A DNA stretch of 64,000 bases from Pseudomonadota bacterium (GTDB taxonomy: Bacteria > Pseudomonadota > Alphaproteobacteria > Rhizobiales > Beijerinckiaceae), in contig JAJXWB010000012.1 of assembly GCA_021781815.1 (NCBI GenBank), forward strand, positions 1-64,000, written 5' to 3'. This document shows, piece after piece, positions 10,484-22,386 of the stretch. Under the pieces are notes generated by a model. The model was given only the letters and a program-made list of their open reading frames with translations, had not been told where the DNA came from and did not search any database. A program made the translations under genes and the position numbers. How positions within the stretch are numbered: position 1 is the first letter of the stretch; every line of letters begins with the position of its first letter.

Positions 10484-11350
10484 TCAGGCGGCTGACAGCC
10501 TGCGCGCGAAATCCGCCCCGTCGCGCAAGCCGAGGCGGTATGCGTCGCGAACGCCGTCGGCGTCGGTAACGGAAAACTTGTTGACGGCGATTGGCTGCGA
10601 AGGCTGGACCACGGTTCGCAACGCGGTCGATTGCAGCGGCCTGGCCGAGCGGGTGGAAAGAACGAGCGTGCGGCCGCCGGCGGCCTCGACCGGGCCGAGC
10701 TTGCGCAGAGGCGGATTGTCGACGAGTCCGCCGTCGAGGGCTGCGCGGCCGTTGAGGCGACCGATCGGCATGAACGGCGGCACGGCGGCTGTCGCCATCA
10801 GCGCCTCGATGATTTCCTGCGGCGTCGCGACCGCGTGGGTTGAGGTCCAGTCGCCAACGAGGCCGAGATAGCGGCCGGCGCTTGAATGCGCGGCGCCAGT
10901 GACGATTTTTTCGATCTGATACGCAGCGACCGAGGACAGCGCGGCGAACCCGCCCGGCATCCAGCGCGGCGGGCAGGCGACCTGAATGAAGATGTTCGGC
11001 GCCTCGCGCAGCAGCGCGAGTTCGGGCGCGCTGAAGACTTCAGTGAGCAGAGCCCGATACATCTCGCCGACAAGAAATGGCGATTTCCCACGCGAAAGGC
11101 GGCCCCAGTCGACCCCGCTCCGGGTCGTTGCGCAGGCGTCGAACACGATCTTGCGGACGCGGTCGCCGGCGCCGATCAGCGAAAAACAGGCCTGGAAGGC
11201 GCCGCCGGACACGCCGACGACGAAATCCGGCCGCTGCGGGCGCGTTGCGTTGAGCGCGTCCCAGAAGCCGCCCTGCCAATAACATCTGGCGCCGCCGCCC
11301 GCGAAGGCCACGGCCACGAAATCGCGACCCATCGACATGCCGAAGCTCAA
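10484..11350 (-). CDS. Patatin-like phospholipase
   Basis: AGGGARCYWQGG oxyanion-type motif, GVSGGAF nucleophile motif, DGGLVDNPP Asp motif. Confidence 0.8.
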   Translation of the reverse strand: MSFGMSMGRDFVAVAFAGGGARCYWQGGFWDALNATRPQRPDFVVGVSGGAFQACFSLIGAGDRVRKIVFDACATTRSGVDWGRLSRGKSPFLVGEMYRALLTEVFSAPELALLREAPNIFIQVACPPRWMPGGFAALSSVAAYQIEKIVTGAAHSSAGRYLGLVGDWTSTHAVATPQEIIEALMATAAVPPFMPIGRLNGRAALDGGLVDNPPLRKLGPVEAAGGRTLVLSTRSARPLQSTALRTVVQPSQPIAVNKFSVTDADGVRDAYRLGLRDGADFARRLSAA

Positions 11351-11488
11351 GTCCCGGCGGATGACTAGTGCGCTGCGACGGGCCTGTCGAGAGAAACGTT
11401 CATCGCGCGCATTTTGCGATCGGCCGGGAACCGTTATTGTGGCGCCAACGTCCGGGCAGACCGGAGCGCCGCAATCAGGGAGAACGAC

Positions 11489-12931
11489 ATGCGTGACTAT
11501 CTGAAATTCTTCATTGACGGGAAGTGGGTCGAGCCGTCGGCGGCGAAGACGCTCGATGTCGTCAATCCCGCGACCGAGGCCGTCGCCGGCCGCATTTCTC
11601 TCGGATCGGCCGAGGATGTCGATCGCGCGGTGAAGGCTGCGCGCAAGGCGTTCGAGACCTTTTCACGCAGCTCGCGCGAGGAGCGGATCGACCTCCTGCA
11701 GCGGATCGTTGCGGAACTGAAGAGGCGCCACGAGGACATGGCGAAGGCGATCACGGAGGAAATGGGGGCGCCGGTATGGCTCGCGCAACGCGCGCAAGCG
11801 GCGATGGGCGCCGCGCATTTCGGAACGGCGCTTCAGGTGCTCAAGAGCTACAGGTTCGAGGAGCCGCAGCGTGGCTCCACCCTTATCGTCAAGGAGCCGA
11901 TCGGCGTCTGCGGCTTCATCACGCCCTGGAACTGGCCGCTGAACCAGATTGCCTGCAAGGTCGCGCCGGCGCTCGCCGTCGGGTGCACGATCGTGCTGAA
12001 GCCTTCGGAAATCGCGCCCTTCTCGGCGCAGATTTTCGCTGAAGTGCTGGAAGCGGCGGGAACGCCTGCCGGCGTGTTCAACATGATCAACGGCGACGGG
12101 CCGGGCGTCGGCGCGGCGATTTCGTCGCATCCCGGCGTCGATATGGTGTCGTTCACAGGTTCGACGCGCGCCGGCATCGAGGTTGCGCGCAACGCTGCGC
12201 CGACCATCAAGCGCGTGCATCAGGAGCTCGGCGGCAAGAGCCCGAACATCCTCCTTGAGGACGCCGATCTCAAGTCGGCCGTGACCGGCGGCGTGCGCGC
12301 CGTCATGACGAATTCCGGACAATCCTGCAATGCGCCGACGCGCATGCTCGCGCCGAAGACGAAAATGGCAGAGGTCGTGGCTATCGCGAAAGCGGCGGCG
12401 GAGGCGACGACCGTCGGCGACCCGACAGGCAATGCGCAGATGGGCCCTGTCGTCTCCGAGACGCAGTGGAACAAGATTCAGGGTCTGATCAAGAAGGGCA
12501 TCGAGGAAGGCGCCACGCTGGTCGCGGGCGGCCCCGGCAAGCCGGAGGGGATCGAGAAGGGTTATTACGTCAAACCGACCGTCTTCGCCGACGTGACGCC
12601 GAACATGACGATCGCGAAGGAGGAGATCTTCGGACCGGTGCTGTCGATCATGCCTTACGACACGGTCGATCAGGCGGTCGAGATCGGTAACGACACGGAA
12701 TACGGTCTTGCGGCCTACGTATCGGGCGGCGATTTCGCCCGTGTGCGCGACGTCGCCTCGCGGCTGCGCGCGGGACAGGTTGCGCTCAATGGCGCTGGCC
12801 CGGACCTGATGGCGCCCTTCGGCGGCTTCAAGATGTCGGGCAACGGCCGCGAATGGGGAGATCACGCCTTTGGCGAATTTCTCGAGACGAAGGCCATTCT
12901 CGGTATGCCGCCGGCTGCGGCGGCGGAATGA
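11489..12931 (+). CDS. NAD(P)-dependent aldehyde dehydrogenase
   Basis: 480 aa; HQELGGKSPNI catalytic Glu region and NSGQSCNAPTRML Cys motif. Confidence 0.93.
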   Translation: MRDYLKFFIDGKWVEPSAAKTLDVVNPATEAVAGRISLGSAEDVDRAVKAARKAFETFSRSSREERIDLLQRIVAELKRRHEDMAKAITEEMGAPVWLAQRAQAAMGAAHFGTALQVLKSYRFEEPQRGSTLIVKEPIGVCGFITPWNWPLNQIACKVAPALAVGCTIVLKPSEIAPFSAQIFAEVLEAAGTPAGVFNMINGDGPGVGAAISSHPGVDMVSFTGSTRAGIEVARNAAPTIKRVHQELGGKSPNILLEDADLKSAVTGGVRAVMTNSGQSCNAPTRMLAPKTKMAEVVAIAKAAAEATTVGDPTGNAQMGPVVSETQWNKIQGLIKKGIEEGATLVAGGPGKPEGIEKGYYVKPTVFADVTPNMTIAKEEIFGPVLSIMPYDTVDQAVEIGNDTEYGLAAYVSGGDFARVRDVASRLRAGQVALNGAGPDLMAPFGGFKMSGNGREWGDHAFGEFLETKAILGMPPAAAAE

Positions 12932-12941
12932 TCGCACGCTG

Positions 12942-12972
12942 CATCGTCCCGGCGCGATGCGTCGGGACGATG
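12942..12972. terminator. Hairpin between convergent aldehyde dehydrogenase and flagellar-arm ORF
   Basis: CATCGTCCCG-gcgcgatgcgt-CGGGACGATG, perfect 10-bp arms in a 42-bp convergent gap; no U-tract. Confidence 0.5.
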
Positions 12973-12973
12973 T

Positions 12974-13426
12974 TCATGCGCCGATGAATTCCTCGGCCTC
13001 GCGAAGCGAGGCAAAACGGCGAATGCCGAGCAGGGTTTCAACTGCGACGGCGCCGTCGCCATAGAGGACATAGGGCCGGTCGCCGATATAGCCGCGACGC
13101 TGCACGCGCGCCGCCGCGCGCTGTTGGGGCGCTGGCTTGGCTTCCTCCGACGCGCGCCGCGCCGAACGCGCAAGGGCTTCCTTGAAAAATGCGTCGAGCG
13201 CGCCGAAGCCGTTTTGAAGCGCATCGAGAATCAGCATGGTGGCGCCGCTCCCCATGAGCGCCGCCATCAGACAGGCGAGTAACGCCACATCGCCGGCCGA
13301 AAGGCGCGCGCCGGCGATGCGCGCGGCCGCCGCAGCGAGCGCCGCGAACCATCCGGCTGCGAGGCTCGCCACGCCGAGGGCGCGCGCATCGCTTCTCCGC
13401 CGCAGGGCGTCGATGATTCCCTTCAT
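12974..13426 (-). CDS. Hypothetical membrane protein at distal end of flagellar minus-strand arm
   Basis: 150 aa, two hydrophobic segments, 4-bp ATGA overlap with upstream ORF. Confidence 0.6.
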   Translation of the reverse strand: MKGIIDALRRRSDARALGVASLAAGWFAALAAAAARIAGARLSAGDVALLACLMAALMGSGATMLILDALQNGFGALDAFFKEALARSARRASEEAKPAPQQRAAARVQRRGYIGDRPYVLYGDGAVAVETLLGIRRFASLREAEEFIGA

Positions 13427-13875
13427 TTGCGCAGTTCGTCCCGTGACACGTAGTTGAACTCCTGAACGAAGATGTTCTGAACGACGTTCGAGTTCATTCG
13501 CCGCGCCACCCGCTCTTTCAGGTCCGCCGCGAGCTTGCCGAGATCAATCCGTTTCAGGTTGCTGAAATCGAGCTTTTCCTCGCCGTAGAGCATGCGGAAC
13601 GCCTCATCCAGAATGATCGGGTCGGGCGGCGATGGCAACGCCTTCAGCGCCGTCTGGTCGGCAGTATAGAGGAACTGCGCGACGACATAGCCCTGAACAT
13701 GACCGTCGGCGAGAACAGGCACGTTGATGGTCCGCAATTTCTTCTGCTCCTGACCGTGCGAGGCCGCCTGCTCAGTCGCATTCGGGTCATCGTGACGAAG
13801 GCTCCAGGAGACCATCCCGTAGCTCGCCCCCAGTGCGATGGACGCGCTCACCGTTGCGAGCAGCAGCGTCCTCAT
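13423..13875 (-). CDS. Hypothetical single-pass membrane protein, FliL-like topology
   Basis: 150 aa; N-terminal hydrophobic segment, C-terminus DLKERVARRMNSNVVQNIFVQEFNYVSRDELRK recalls FliL C-termini; 4-bp overlaps with neighbours. Confidence 0.5.
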   Translation of the reverse strand: MRTLLLATVSASIALGASYGMVSWSLRHDDPNATEQAASHGQEQKKLRTINVPVLADGHVQGYVVAQFLYTADQTALKALPSPPDPIILDEAFRMLYGEEKLDFSNLKRIDLGKLAADLKERVARRMNSNVVQNIFVQEFNYVSRDELRK

Positions 13876-14258
13876 CGCGCCGATGGCCCGCGTCGCGCCG
13901 GTGGGCGAGAATAGGTTCTGTCTGAATCCTCCTCGACCATCACGTCGAGGATGATGTTCGACACCGCCCGCGCCGCTGCGAGATGGATTTTCAGCACGGC
14001 CTGGTTCTCGATGATTGCGTCACGCAAGTCGCGCAGGGCGGCGCGCGCGTCCGCGCCCGGATCGACGCCGCCCAGCAGGCGATTGCGTCGCAAGAGATCG
14101 AGCAGGCACAGATCCTTGGCGCGCCGGTGACGTGCGTGATCGACCGGCCCGGGGCCCCGGAGGTCTCGGGTTTCTTCCGAGATCGCGGCGAGCGCGCGCC
14201 GGATCGCCTCCACGAGGGCGGCGGTCGTCGCATGACTTTCGAGCTGCGCAAGGTTCAT
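13872..14258 (-). CDS. Hypothetical helical protein, possibly FlgN-like chaperone
   Basis: 128 aa helical; NQAVLKIHLAAARAVSNIILDVMVEEDSDRTYS tail weakly resembles alphaproteobacterial FlgN-like proteins. Confidence 0.4.
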   Translation of the reverse strand: MNLAQLESHATTAALVEAIRRALAAISEETRDLRGPGPVDHARHRRAKDLCLLDLLRRNRLLGGVDPGADARAALRDLRDAIIENQAVLKIHLAAARAVSNIILDVMVEEDSDRTYSRPPARRGPSAR

Positions 14259-14734
14259 GAAAGCGGCGCCGCTGGCGCTGTCGTGGCATGCGGGCGATCG
14301 GCTGGCGACTGTTGGCCCGCAGCGCCGGGAATGCTTCGGAATACGGAAGTCGAAAGCGCTTTCGCCATGTGTTCGGCGAGAAACGATTTCCAGTATGAGC
14401 CAGCAAGCCCCGAACCGAAGGCGGCGGAGGAGGCGTCGGGCATCATTTCCTCGACCGCTTTCTGCAGCAGAAGGCTACCGAGCGCCTGATAGGCGTTTTG
14501 CGCTGGAGCGCGGGTCGTTGAGCGGTACGCCCCGATTGCAGGCGCCTGAACGGCCGCTGTCGTGGTCGGCGCAGATGCGGGGACCGCGCCGGAGGATTGC
14601 AGCAGCGACGCAAATTCCGGCGCGCCGGCATCGCCGGCGATGTCGCGCAACCGCCGCGCCGCGGCGTCGGCGCGCCGCGGGTCGGCTGCGCGCGCGACAT
14701 CGAGGACGATGTCGGTTGGGGGGGAAATCGACAT
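14255..14734 (-). CDS. flgJ: Rod-binding (FlgJ N-terminal domain-like) protein
   Basis: YQALGSLLLQKAVEEMMPDASSAAFGSGLAGSYWKSFLAEHMAKALS matches the rod-binding motif; no hydrolase domain. Confidence 0.7.
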   Translation of the reverse strand: MSISPPTDIVLDVARAADPRRADAAARRLRDIAGDAGAPEFASLLQSSGAVPASAPTTTAAVQAPAIGAYRSTTRAPAQNAYQALGSLLLQKAVEEMMPDASSAAFGSGLAGSYWKSFLAEHMAKALSTSVFRSIPGAAGQQSPADRPHATTAPAAPLS

Positions 14735-14758
14735 GGCAGGCTCCCGGCGTGATGGAAA

Positions 14759-15178
14759 CTATGGGTTCCGCGGCTTGCGGGAGACTGGAGGCCACGTGAG
14801 GGAGGACGCGACCTCGAACAGACTTGCGCGCTCCTCGGAATCGCGCAGGGCGCGGGCGCGCGCATCAGAAAGACGGCGCGCGGATTTCGCCTTGCGTCTC
14901 GCGTCGGACAGAGCGCGCCGTTCGTCGTCGATCTTTCCGGCGATCAAATCCCGCTCCGCGGCGATATCGGCCGTGCGACGCAAGGCGGACGCGTACAATC
15001 CCGCGCCGGGAGAAAATGGATCAGTCGTCATGGCGATGATCCGGGACTGGGTGTCGCGCAAAGCCTCATCCTGGCGCAGCAGCGCCGCAAGCCGCGCTTC
15101 GGCAGCAGCGCCGAGGGCTTCGTGAACGCGCGTCAGGCGTGCGAGACGGGCCAAGCGATCTCGCATTGCATCAGCCAT
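14759..15178 (-). CDS. fliJ: FliJ-like coiled-coil protein
   Basis: 139 aa, helical, in the fliI/flhA/fliR arm; assignment from size and synteny. Confidence 0.45.
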   Translation of the reverse strand: MADAMRDRLARLARLTRVHEALGAAAEARLAALLRQDEALRDTQSRIIAMTTDPFSPGAGLYASALRRTADIAAERDLIAGKIDDERRALSDARRKAKSARRLSDARARALRDSEERASLFEVASSLTWPPVSRKPRNP

Positions 15179-15923
15179 TCGATAACCACAACGAAAAGCC
15201 AGCCACGAAAATCGAGGCCAGAGATTTCGCCGTCGCATAGAGCAGCGCGAATCCGCCGGCCATCACGAATGGCACCGAAATGAAATACATGGCGATTTGC
15301 GGCGCGACCTTGTTGACGAGGGCGAAGGCGAGGTTTGCGAGCAGGCCGAACGCGAGGAACGGGCTGGCGATCCGGAGCGCGAGGGGAAAGCCGAAGGCGA
15401 GCGTGTCGACGATGCGCGCCAGAGCGAGATCGCCGCCGAAGGCGCTTCCGATCGGGAGGGCCGCGAAGGAATCGACCATGGCCCGAACGATTGTCCAGTG
15501 GAGGTCGACGAAAAAGATCAGGGCGGTTGTGGAAAAGACGATGAAGGTCGCAAGTTCCGGCAGCGAATCGTTTTCGTCAATGCGCACGGACAGCGTCGAT
15601 GTCACGCCGATCGACATCGAGATCGCCACGCTCATGGCCTCGAGCGCCGATATGATGAATCGGGAGGTCAGCCCAAGCACTGCGCCTGTCGCGCATTCCG
15701 ACGCTATCACGCGCACGATGTCGGTGGTCGTGTTCAGCCGGAGCGCCGCGTCTCGATCCGAAAACAGGGTGGGCGTCAGCGCCAGCGTGAGACCAAGGCT
15801 GATGAACAGGCGGAACCGCACGGGAATGCGCGGGCTGGAAAATCCCGGCGCCAGCCCGAGGCAGACGCCAATACGGCAAAAGGCGACGAACGCCGTTAGC
15901 GCCCATGTCTCGAATTCGATCAT
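15171..15923 (-). CDS. fliR: Flagellar export protein FliR
   Basis: 250 aa multi-pass protein overlapping flhA by 4 bp; FliR-like sequence. Confidence 0.9.
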   Translation of the reverse strand: MIEFETWALTAFVAFCRIGVCLGLAPGFSSPRIPVRFRLFISLGLTLALTPTLFSDRDAALRLNTTTDIVRVIASECATGAVLGLTSRFIISALEAMSVAISMSIGVTSTLSVRIDENDSLPELATFIVFSTTALIFFVDLHWTIVRAMVDSFAALPIGSAFGGDLALARIVDTLAFGFPLALRIASPFLAFGLLANLAFALVNKVAPQIAMYFISVPFVMAGGFALLYATAKSLASIFVAGFSLWLSNG

Positions 15924-18028
15924 GAAATCGTGCCCAGCGAACGAACCTCAAGGCCGCGCGCGATCTCCAGATTCGACAGAACCGGCAGAGTCGCGAAAGC
16001 GCGCTCGACGATCATCCGGACATAGGGGCGAGCTTCCGGCGCGGTGAGCAGGACAAAGCGTTCGCCAGCGTCCATCCGCTGCCGAATGGCCGCGCCGGCC
16101 TCGCGGGCGAATTGCTCGACCATGCCCGGATCGACGTCGAAGTCGACCACGTCGCCCTTGGCGTCGCGTTTGAGGCGTTGGTAGAAGGCGAGATCCCAGC
16201 GATTGCCGAGGCGCAGGACCGGCAGCGCGCCGTCTACCGTGAGCTCGTCGCAGATCTGTGGCGCAATCCGGACCCGCACATGTTCGGCAATCTGTTCGGG
16301 GCGGCGCGCGTGCGGGGCGATCTCGGCGACAGCCTCAAGAATGAGATTGAGATTGCGGATCGACACGCGCTCCGCCAGCAGTAATTTCAGAACCGCCTGC
16401 AGGCCGGAGAGCGTAATCAGCGACGGACAGATTTCGTCGAGCAGCTTCCTGTATTCCGGCTCGAGCCGGTCAAGCAGCGCGCGCATGTCCTTGTACGCCA
16501 GGAGCTGAGCAAGGTTGTTCCGGATCGTTTCGCTCAGATGGGTCAGTATGACCGAGACATTGTCGACAGGCGAAAGCCCCAGGCTGATCGCCTCGTCGAC
16601 GAAGGACGGCGATATCCACAGCGCCGGCATTCCGAACGCCGGTTCGGTCGTCGCTTCGCCCGGCAGGTCTGGCCTGAGCCCGTCCCCGAGGATGACGAGA
16701 AATTCGCCGACCTGAATTTCCGCTGCGGCGACGATCGCCCCGTGAATCCGGATCTGATAGGCGCGCGCCGGGACATTCAGGGAATTGCTGAGCTTGATGT
16801 CCGGAATGACGAAGCCGTAGCTCGTCGCAAATCGCCTGCGTATCTTGGCGACGCGATGCGACATCTCGTCATAGGACGGCATGATCCGCGCGGAGAGCTG
16901 CTGCCCGACGCGCAGTTCGATTTCGATCGGCCGCAAATGTTCCTTCACGGAATTTCGTTCGGTCTCGGCTTCGATCTCGCGCTGCTGGCGTTCCAGCGCC
17001 TGCGCGGCGGCTGCAGCGTCCGCGAGATGGCGCGGAATGATGTAGCCGATGAAGGCCATGGTTGCGCCAAGCAGCGCGAAGGGCGCAAAAGGAAGGCCGG
17101 GGATTATCGCAAGCAAGCCCATGAGGAGGCCGGCGAAGAAAAGCGCGCGAGGGTGACGTCCGAGTTGACCAAGGACAGCCTGATTGGCGGAGCCGCGCGT
17201 TCCGCCCTTGGAGACGAGCAGGCCTGCGGCGAGCGATACGATCAGCGCCGGGATCTGCGACACGAGGCCGTCGCCGACCGACAGTTTCGTGAATATATTT
17301 GTGGCGTCGCTCGCCGTCATGCCGTGGCGGGTCACGCCTATCAGGACGCCGCCGACGATATTGACCGCAAGGATGATCAATCCGGCGACGGCGTCGCCGC
17401 GCACGAATTTCGAGGCGCCGTCCATGGAGCCGAAGAAGGCGCTTTCCTCCTCCAGTTCGCGCCGTCGCGCCTGCGCCCCCTTATCGTCGATCAATCCGGC
17501 GGACAGATCGGCGTCAATCGCCATCTGCTTGCCCGGAATCGCGTCCAGCGTGAAACGCGCGCCGACTTCGGCAATGCGAGTCGCGCCTTTGGTTATGACA
17601 AGGAAATTCACTGTGATGAGGATTGCGAAAACGATCAGGCCGATCACGAAGTCGCCGCTCATGACGAGTTTCGAGAATCCGCCGATCACGTAGCCGGCGG
17701 CGGTAACGCCCTCGGCGCCATGCGACAATATGAGACGGGTGGTGGCGATGTTCAGGGACAGCCGCAGCATCGTCGCGACGAGCAGGACGGTCGGAAACGC
17801 CGAGAATTCGAGCGGCTTGTCGATCCAGAGCGCCACCATCAGGATGAGGATGGACAGGGAAATCGACAGTGCGAGGCCGAAATCGATCAGGAGTGGCGGG
17901 GCCGGTAGAAAGAAGATGGATAGAATAAGTACGATGCCAAACGCAAAGGCTACGTCATAGGTGTCGGACCGCTTCGCCGGTTGAGAAGTGGACAGCATGC
18001 CGTCGACGATGGCGTTATGCGACGCCAT
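15920..18028 (-). CDS. flhA: Flagellar export protein FlhA
   Basis: 702 aa; [40 protein letters not shown] signature. Confidence 0.97.
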   Translation of the reverse strand: MASHNAIVDGMLSTSQPAKRSDTYDVAFAFGIVLILSIFFLPAPPLLIDFGLALSISLSILILMVALWIDKPLEFSAFPTVLLVATMLRLSLNIATTRLILSHGAEGVTAAGYVIGGFSKLVMSGDFVIGLIVFAILITVNFLVITKGATRIAEVGARFTLDAIPGKQMAIDADLSAGLIDDKGAQARRRELEEESAFFGSMDGASKFVRGDAVAGLIILAVNIVGGVLIGVTRHGMTASDATNIFTKLSVGDGLVSQIPALIVSLAAGLLVSKGGTRGSANQAVLGQLGRHPRALFFAGLLMGLLAIIPGLPFAPFALLGATMAFIGYIIPRHLADAAAAAQALERQQREIEAETERNSVKEHLRPIEIELRVGQQLSARIMPSYDEMSHRVAKIRRRFATSYGFVIPDIKLSNSLNVPARAYQIRIHGAIVAAAEIQVGEFLVILGDGLRPDLPGEATTEPAFGMPALWISPSFVDEAISLGLSPVDNVSVILTHLSETIRNNLAQLLAYKDMRALLDRLEPEYRKLLDEICPSLITLSGLQAVLKLLLAERVSIRNLNLILEAVAEIAPHARRPEQIAEHVRVRIAPQICDELTVDGALPVLRLGNRWDLAFYQRLKRDAKGDVVDFDVDPGMVEQFAREAGAAIRQRMDAGERFVLLTAPEARPYVRMIVERAFATLPVLSNLEIARGLEVRSLGTIS

Positions 18029-18052
18029 GCGCCGTGACTCTCGCTGGCTGGC

Positions 18053-19401
<1,349 letters not shown>

Positions 19402-19405
<4 letters not shown>

Positions 19406-20127
19406 GCTGGCGACCCAAGTGTCTTGATGGCTTCCTGCTGCGCGGCGTCCTTGATCTCCATCGTCGACGTCACGTTATCGAACGCACGCTGGATTTCGAT
19501 AAGGCGCGTCAGTTCCCTTATGGGGTCGACGTTGCTTTGTTCAACGTATCCCTGAGCTACGCCGTTGGTCGTGAATTCGAGGATGGGAGAGGCGGGAATG
19601 CTGCTGGTCACTGACGAGTTGTCGTAGCGCGCGAGTCGCGAGTCGGGATCGATCGTGAACAGGCCGATTGCGCCGGACCGGCGCCCTTGCTGAGCTATGA
19701 CGCCATCGCCGGCAATCGCCACTTCCCCGGCCGACGGGTCGAGCGTTATCGGCGCGCCGCTCGCGTCCAGAACCTCATAGCCGTTCACCGACTGCAACGC
19801 GCCGGAGGCGGCGAGCTGAAATCTACCGTCGCGCGTGTAGACAGGGCCGTCCGGCGACATGAGCGAAAACCAACCGGCCCCGCGCACAGCGCAATCAAGC
19901 GGATTCTGGGTTCGCAGGAGAGAACCGCCGGCGGTGGAAATGTAATCGCGTCCGGCGACTGGAAACGATACCCGCGAACCGCCCGTCGTCGACAGAACCG
20001 AATCGAATTTGATCCCGTCGGCGCGGTAGCCGACTGTCGCGGCGTTGGCGACGTTGCTGGCGATGGAATCAATACGGCGCGCGAGGGCGGACTGCGCAGC
20101 AGCGTCGACATAGATCGCCGATGGCAT
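19402..20127 (-). CDS. flgF: Flagellar basal-body rod protein FlgF
   Basis: 241 aa from ATG 20127: MPSAIYVDAAAQSALARRIDSIASNVANAATVGYRADGIKFD. Confidence 0.9.
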
Positions 20128-20186
20128 CCGTTGCGACTCCAGAGAGAAAGAGCGGGTTGAGGCATGCGCATGTTCGCCTCGGCGCC

Positions 20187-20225
20187 TTGCGTCAGGCTGA
20201 TCTGATTTCGACCAGCCTGGTGCAA
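20187..20225. promoter_or_regulatory. Inverted repeat in the flgF/motA divergent intergenic region
   Basis: TTGCGTCAGGCTG-atctgatttcgac-CAGCCTGGTGCAA, 13-bp arms with 11/13 complementarity. Confidence 0.5.
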
Positions 20226-20272
20226 GGTCTCGTCCGCATGTTCCGGGTGGAACGAGGGCGGAGGCGGATGTC

Positions 20273-21142
20273 TTGAATTTTGCAATCGGTCTTGTCGTGG
20301 CGCTCGGCTCCATCCTTGGAGGATTTGCAGCTCTCGGCGGCCATCTCATCGTCATTTGGCAGCCCTGGGAATTCGTGATCATCGGCGGGTCTGCGTTCGG
20401 AACCTTCGTCATTGCGAATCCGATCAAGACGATCAAGGACACCGCCAGAGCGATCGGCGAAGCGGTGATGGATCGCCAACCTAAGGCGCGCGACTATCTC
20501 GACGTTCTCGGCCTTCTCCATGCGCTGATGCGCGAACTGAAGTCGAAGTCGCGCGCAGAGGCCGAGGCGCATGTCGACGGGCCCGACGAATCCTCGATCT
20601 TTCTTGCATTTCCCGGAGTCCTCGCCAAACGCGATCTCACCGCCTTCATCTGCGACTATGGTCGCCTCATCATCATCGGCAATGCGCGGACGCACGAAAT
20701 TGAGGCGCTGATGGACGAGGAGCTGCACACGATCTCCCGCGACAAGCTGAAACCCTATCAAGCGCTCGGCGCGGTTGCGGAGGCGCTGCCGGCGCTCGGT
20801 ATCGTCGCGGCGGTGCTCGGCGTGATCAAGGCGATGGGAGCGCTCGACCAGTCTCCCGAACTTCTTGGCGGGCTCATCGGCGCCGCGCTGGTCGGAACGT
20901 TCGCAGGTATTTTTATTTCCTACGGAATCGTGACTCCGCTCGGAGCGAAAATAAAGGTCACGCGCGAAAAGCAGGTACGGGTCTATATCATCGTCAAGCA
21001 GACGCTGCTCGCGTTCATGAATGGCGCCATGCCGCAGATCGCGGTCGAGCACGGACGAAAGACCATTCCGGCTTCGGAAAGGCCATCGATCGACGATGTC
21101 GAGAGCGAAACGACCGCGCCACGACCTGCCGAGGCGGCATGA
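20273..21142 (+). CDS. motA: Flagellar motor stator protein MotA
   Basis: 289 aa (TTG start); MotA-like membrane segments and cytoplasmic loop. Confidence 0.95.
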   Translation: MNFAIGLVVALGSILGGFAALGGHLIVIWQPWEFVIIGGSAFGTFVIANPIKTIKDTARAIGEAVMDRQPKARDYLDVLGLLHALMRELKSKSRAEAEAHVDGPDESSIFLAFPGVLAKRDLTAFICDYGRLIIIGNARTHEIEALMDEELHTISRDKLKPYQALGAVAEALPALGIVAAVLGVIKAMGALDQSPELLGGLIGAALVGTFAGIFISYGIVTPLGAKIKVTREKQVRVYIIVKQTLLAFMNGAMPQIAVEHGRKTIPASERPSIDDVESETTAPRPAEAA

Positions 21143-22035
21143 AAGAGGCGCCTGCAATTCGGGGTCTCACGCCGAAGGACTGGGCGGATCTTGCGTCGCG
21201 CAGAAACGAGCCGCAGAGTGAACCGGCAAAAGGGCCTGGCGTTGTCGCGCGAGCGATCGAGGAGGCGCTATTTGCCCTGACCGGGGTCGAAACGAGCGCG
21301 AGCGCGACAGTGGTCGCCGCGTCGGGCCGATACGGTTATGATCGCATGGCGTCCGATCTGATCGGCGCGGTCTTCGCGGTGGACGATGCGGCCTCTGCGG
21401 TGCGCTTCGGGATCGAGCTGCCGGACCTGCGACGGTTCGTCGATATGGCCTGCGGCGGCGGGCCGAACGAAGCCACGGGAGATGATCCAACGCCATTGGG
21501 ACGCATCGAGCGCGCAATATGCGTTGGCGTCTTTGATCAGATGTTGCAGACGATCTCGGATGCGTTGGAGAAATCTGGTCAGAAGCGCATGGGTGCGACG
21601 CGGGAAGAAACGAGTCTTGAGGCCGCGTGGCGTACGCGGGGAGGCGATGATGTCGCGCTGATCGCCGTCGCGATCAATGTCAGCGAGTCGATTCGACACA
21701 TGATCGTCGAATTTCCGTCCGTTCTACTGGCGCGGCTTTCGGGCGAGGGGGCGGTCTGCGACGCAGGCGATGACGATGTCGCTGCGCGCAAGTGGAGCGC
21801 AAGGCTGGAACGCCAGATCGCCATGACCACCTTGTCGCTCTCGGCGACCATCCTCGAAGACGGGTTCACTTTGGGAGACATCGAAGCCGTGAGCGTCGGG
21901 ACCACACTTTCGCTTCGGTCTTCTCCCCGGTCGACAATTTTCCTGTCGGTCGAGGACAGCCCATTGTTCCGGTGCGATCTGGGGCAGGACGATGGGCGGT
22001 ATATGCTTCGCATCGCACAGGAGCAGAGATCGTGA
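21139..22035 (+). CDS. fliM: Flagellar motor switch protein FliM (divergent)
   Basis: 298 aa; position motA-fliM-fliN-fliG and C-terminal SpoA-like region. Confidence 0.8.
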   Translation: MKEAPAIRGLTPKDWADLASRRNEPQSEPAKGPGVVARAIEEALFALTGVETSASATVVAASGRYGYDRMASDLIGAVFAVDDAASAVRFGIELPDLRRFVDMACGGGPNEATGDDPTPLGRIERAICVGVFDQMLQTISDALEKSGQKRMGATREETSLEAAWRTRGGDDVALIAVAINVSESIRHMIVEFPSVLLARLSGEGAVCDAGDDDVAARKWSARLERQIAMTTLSLSATILEDGFTLGDIEAVSVGTTLSLRSSPRSTIFLSVEDSPLFRCDLGQDDGRYMLRIAQEQRS

Positions 22036-22053
22036 ACCAGTTGGAGAAGGACC

Positions 22054-22386
22054 GTGATAGACTCTATGAAAAGTCATTCATCGATGTCGCCCGACGGAGG
22101 GGAAGCAGGCGCGGGAGCATTGCAGAGCTCCCCAGCCCTGCGACGGATTCCAGTCACAGTGCAAATCGTGTTGGGAGCGGCGAAGCTGTCGATTGCGGAA
22201 GTCGCTGCGCTGCAGAAAGGCGGCGTAGTGCGGCTCGACAGGCGAATTGGCGAACCGGTCGACGTTCTCGTCAACGGGCGAGCGATCGGACGTGGCGAAA
22301 TCGTCGTCGTCGAGGGCGACGATGCGCGGTTCGCGATATCGATCACAGAGATCCTCGACGACGCGCAGGGAACGAATAACGCGTGA
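22054..22386 (+). CDS. fliN: Flagellar motor switch protein FliN
   Basis: SpoA domain VTVQIVLGAAKLSIAEVAALQKGGVVRLDRRIGEPVDVLVNGRAIGRGEIVVVEGDDARFAISITEIL. Confidence 0.93.
   Translation: MIDSMKSHSSMSPDGGEAGAGALQSSPALRRIPVTVQIVLGAAKLSIAEVAALQKGGVVRLDRRIGEPVDVLVNGRAIGRGEIVVVEGDDARFAISITEILDDAQGTNNA

Noticed and set aside
16538-17908. 456-aa plus-strand ORF opposite flhA
   Set aside because: Antisense shadow ORF of a well-identified gene in high-GC DNA; biased Arg/Gly/Asp composition, no recognisable domain
20128-20272. Sigma-54 promoter in the flgF/motA gap (tggtgcaagg)
   Set aside because: Does not fit the TGGCAC-N5-TTGC spacing
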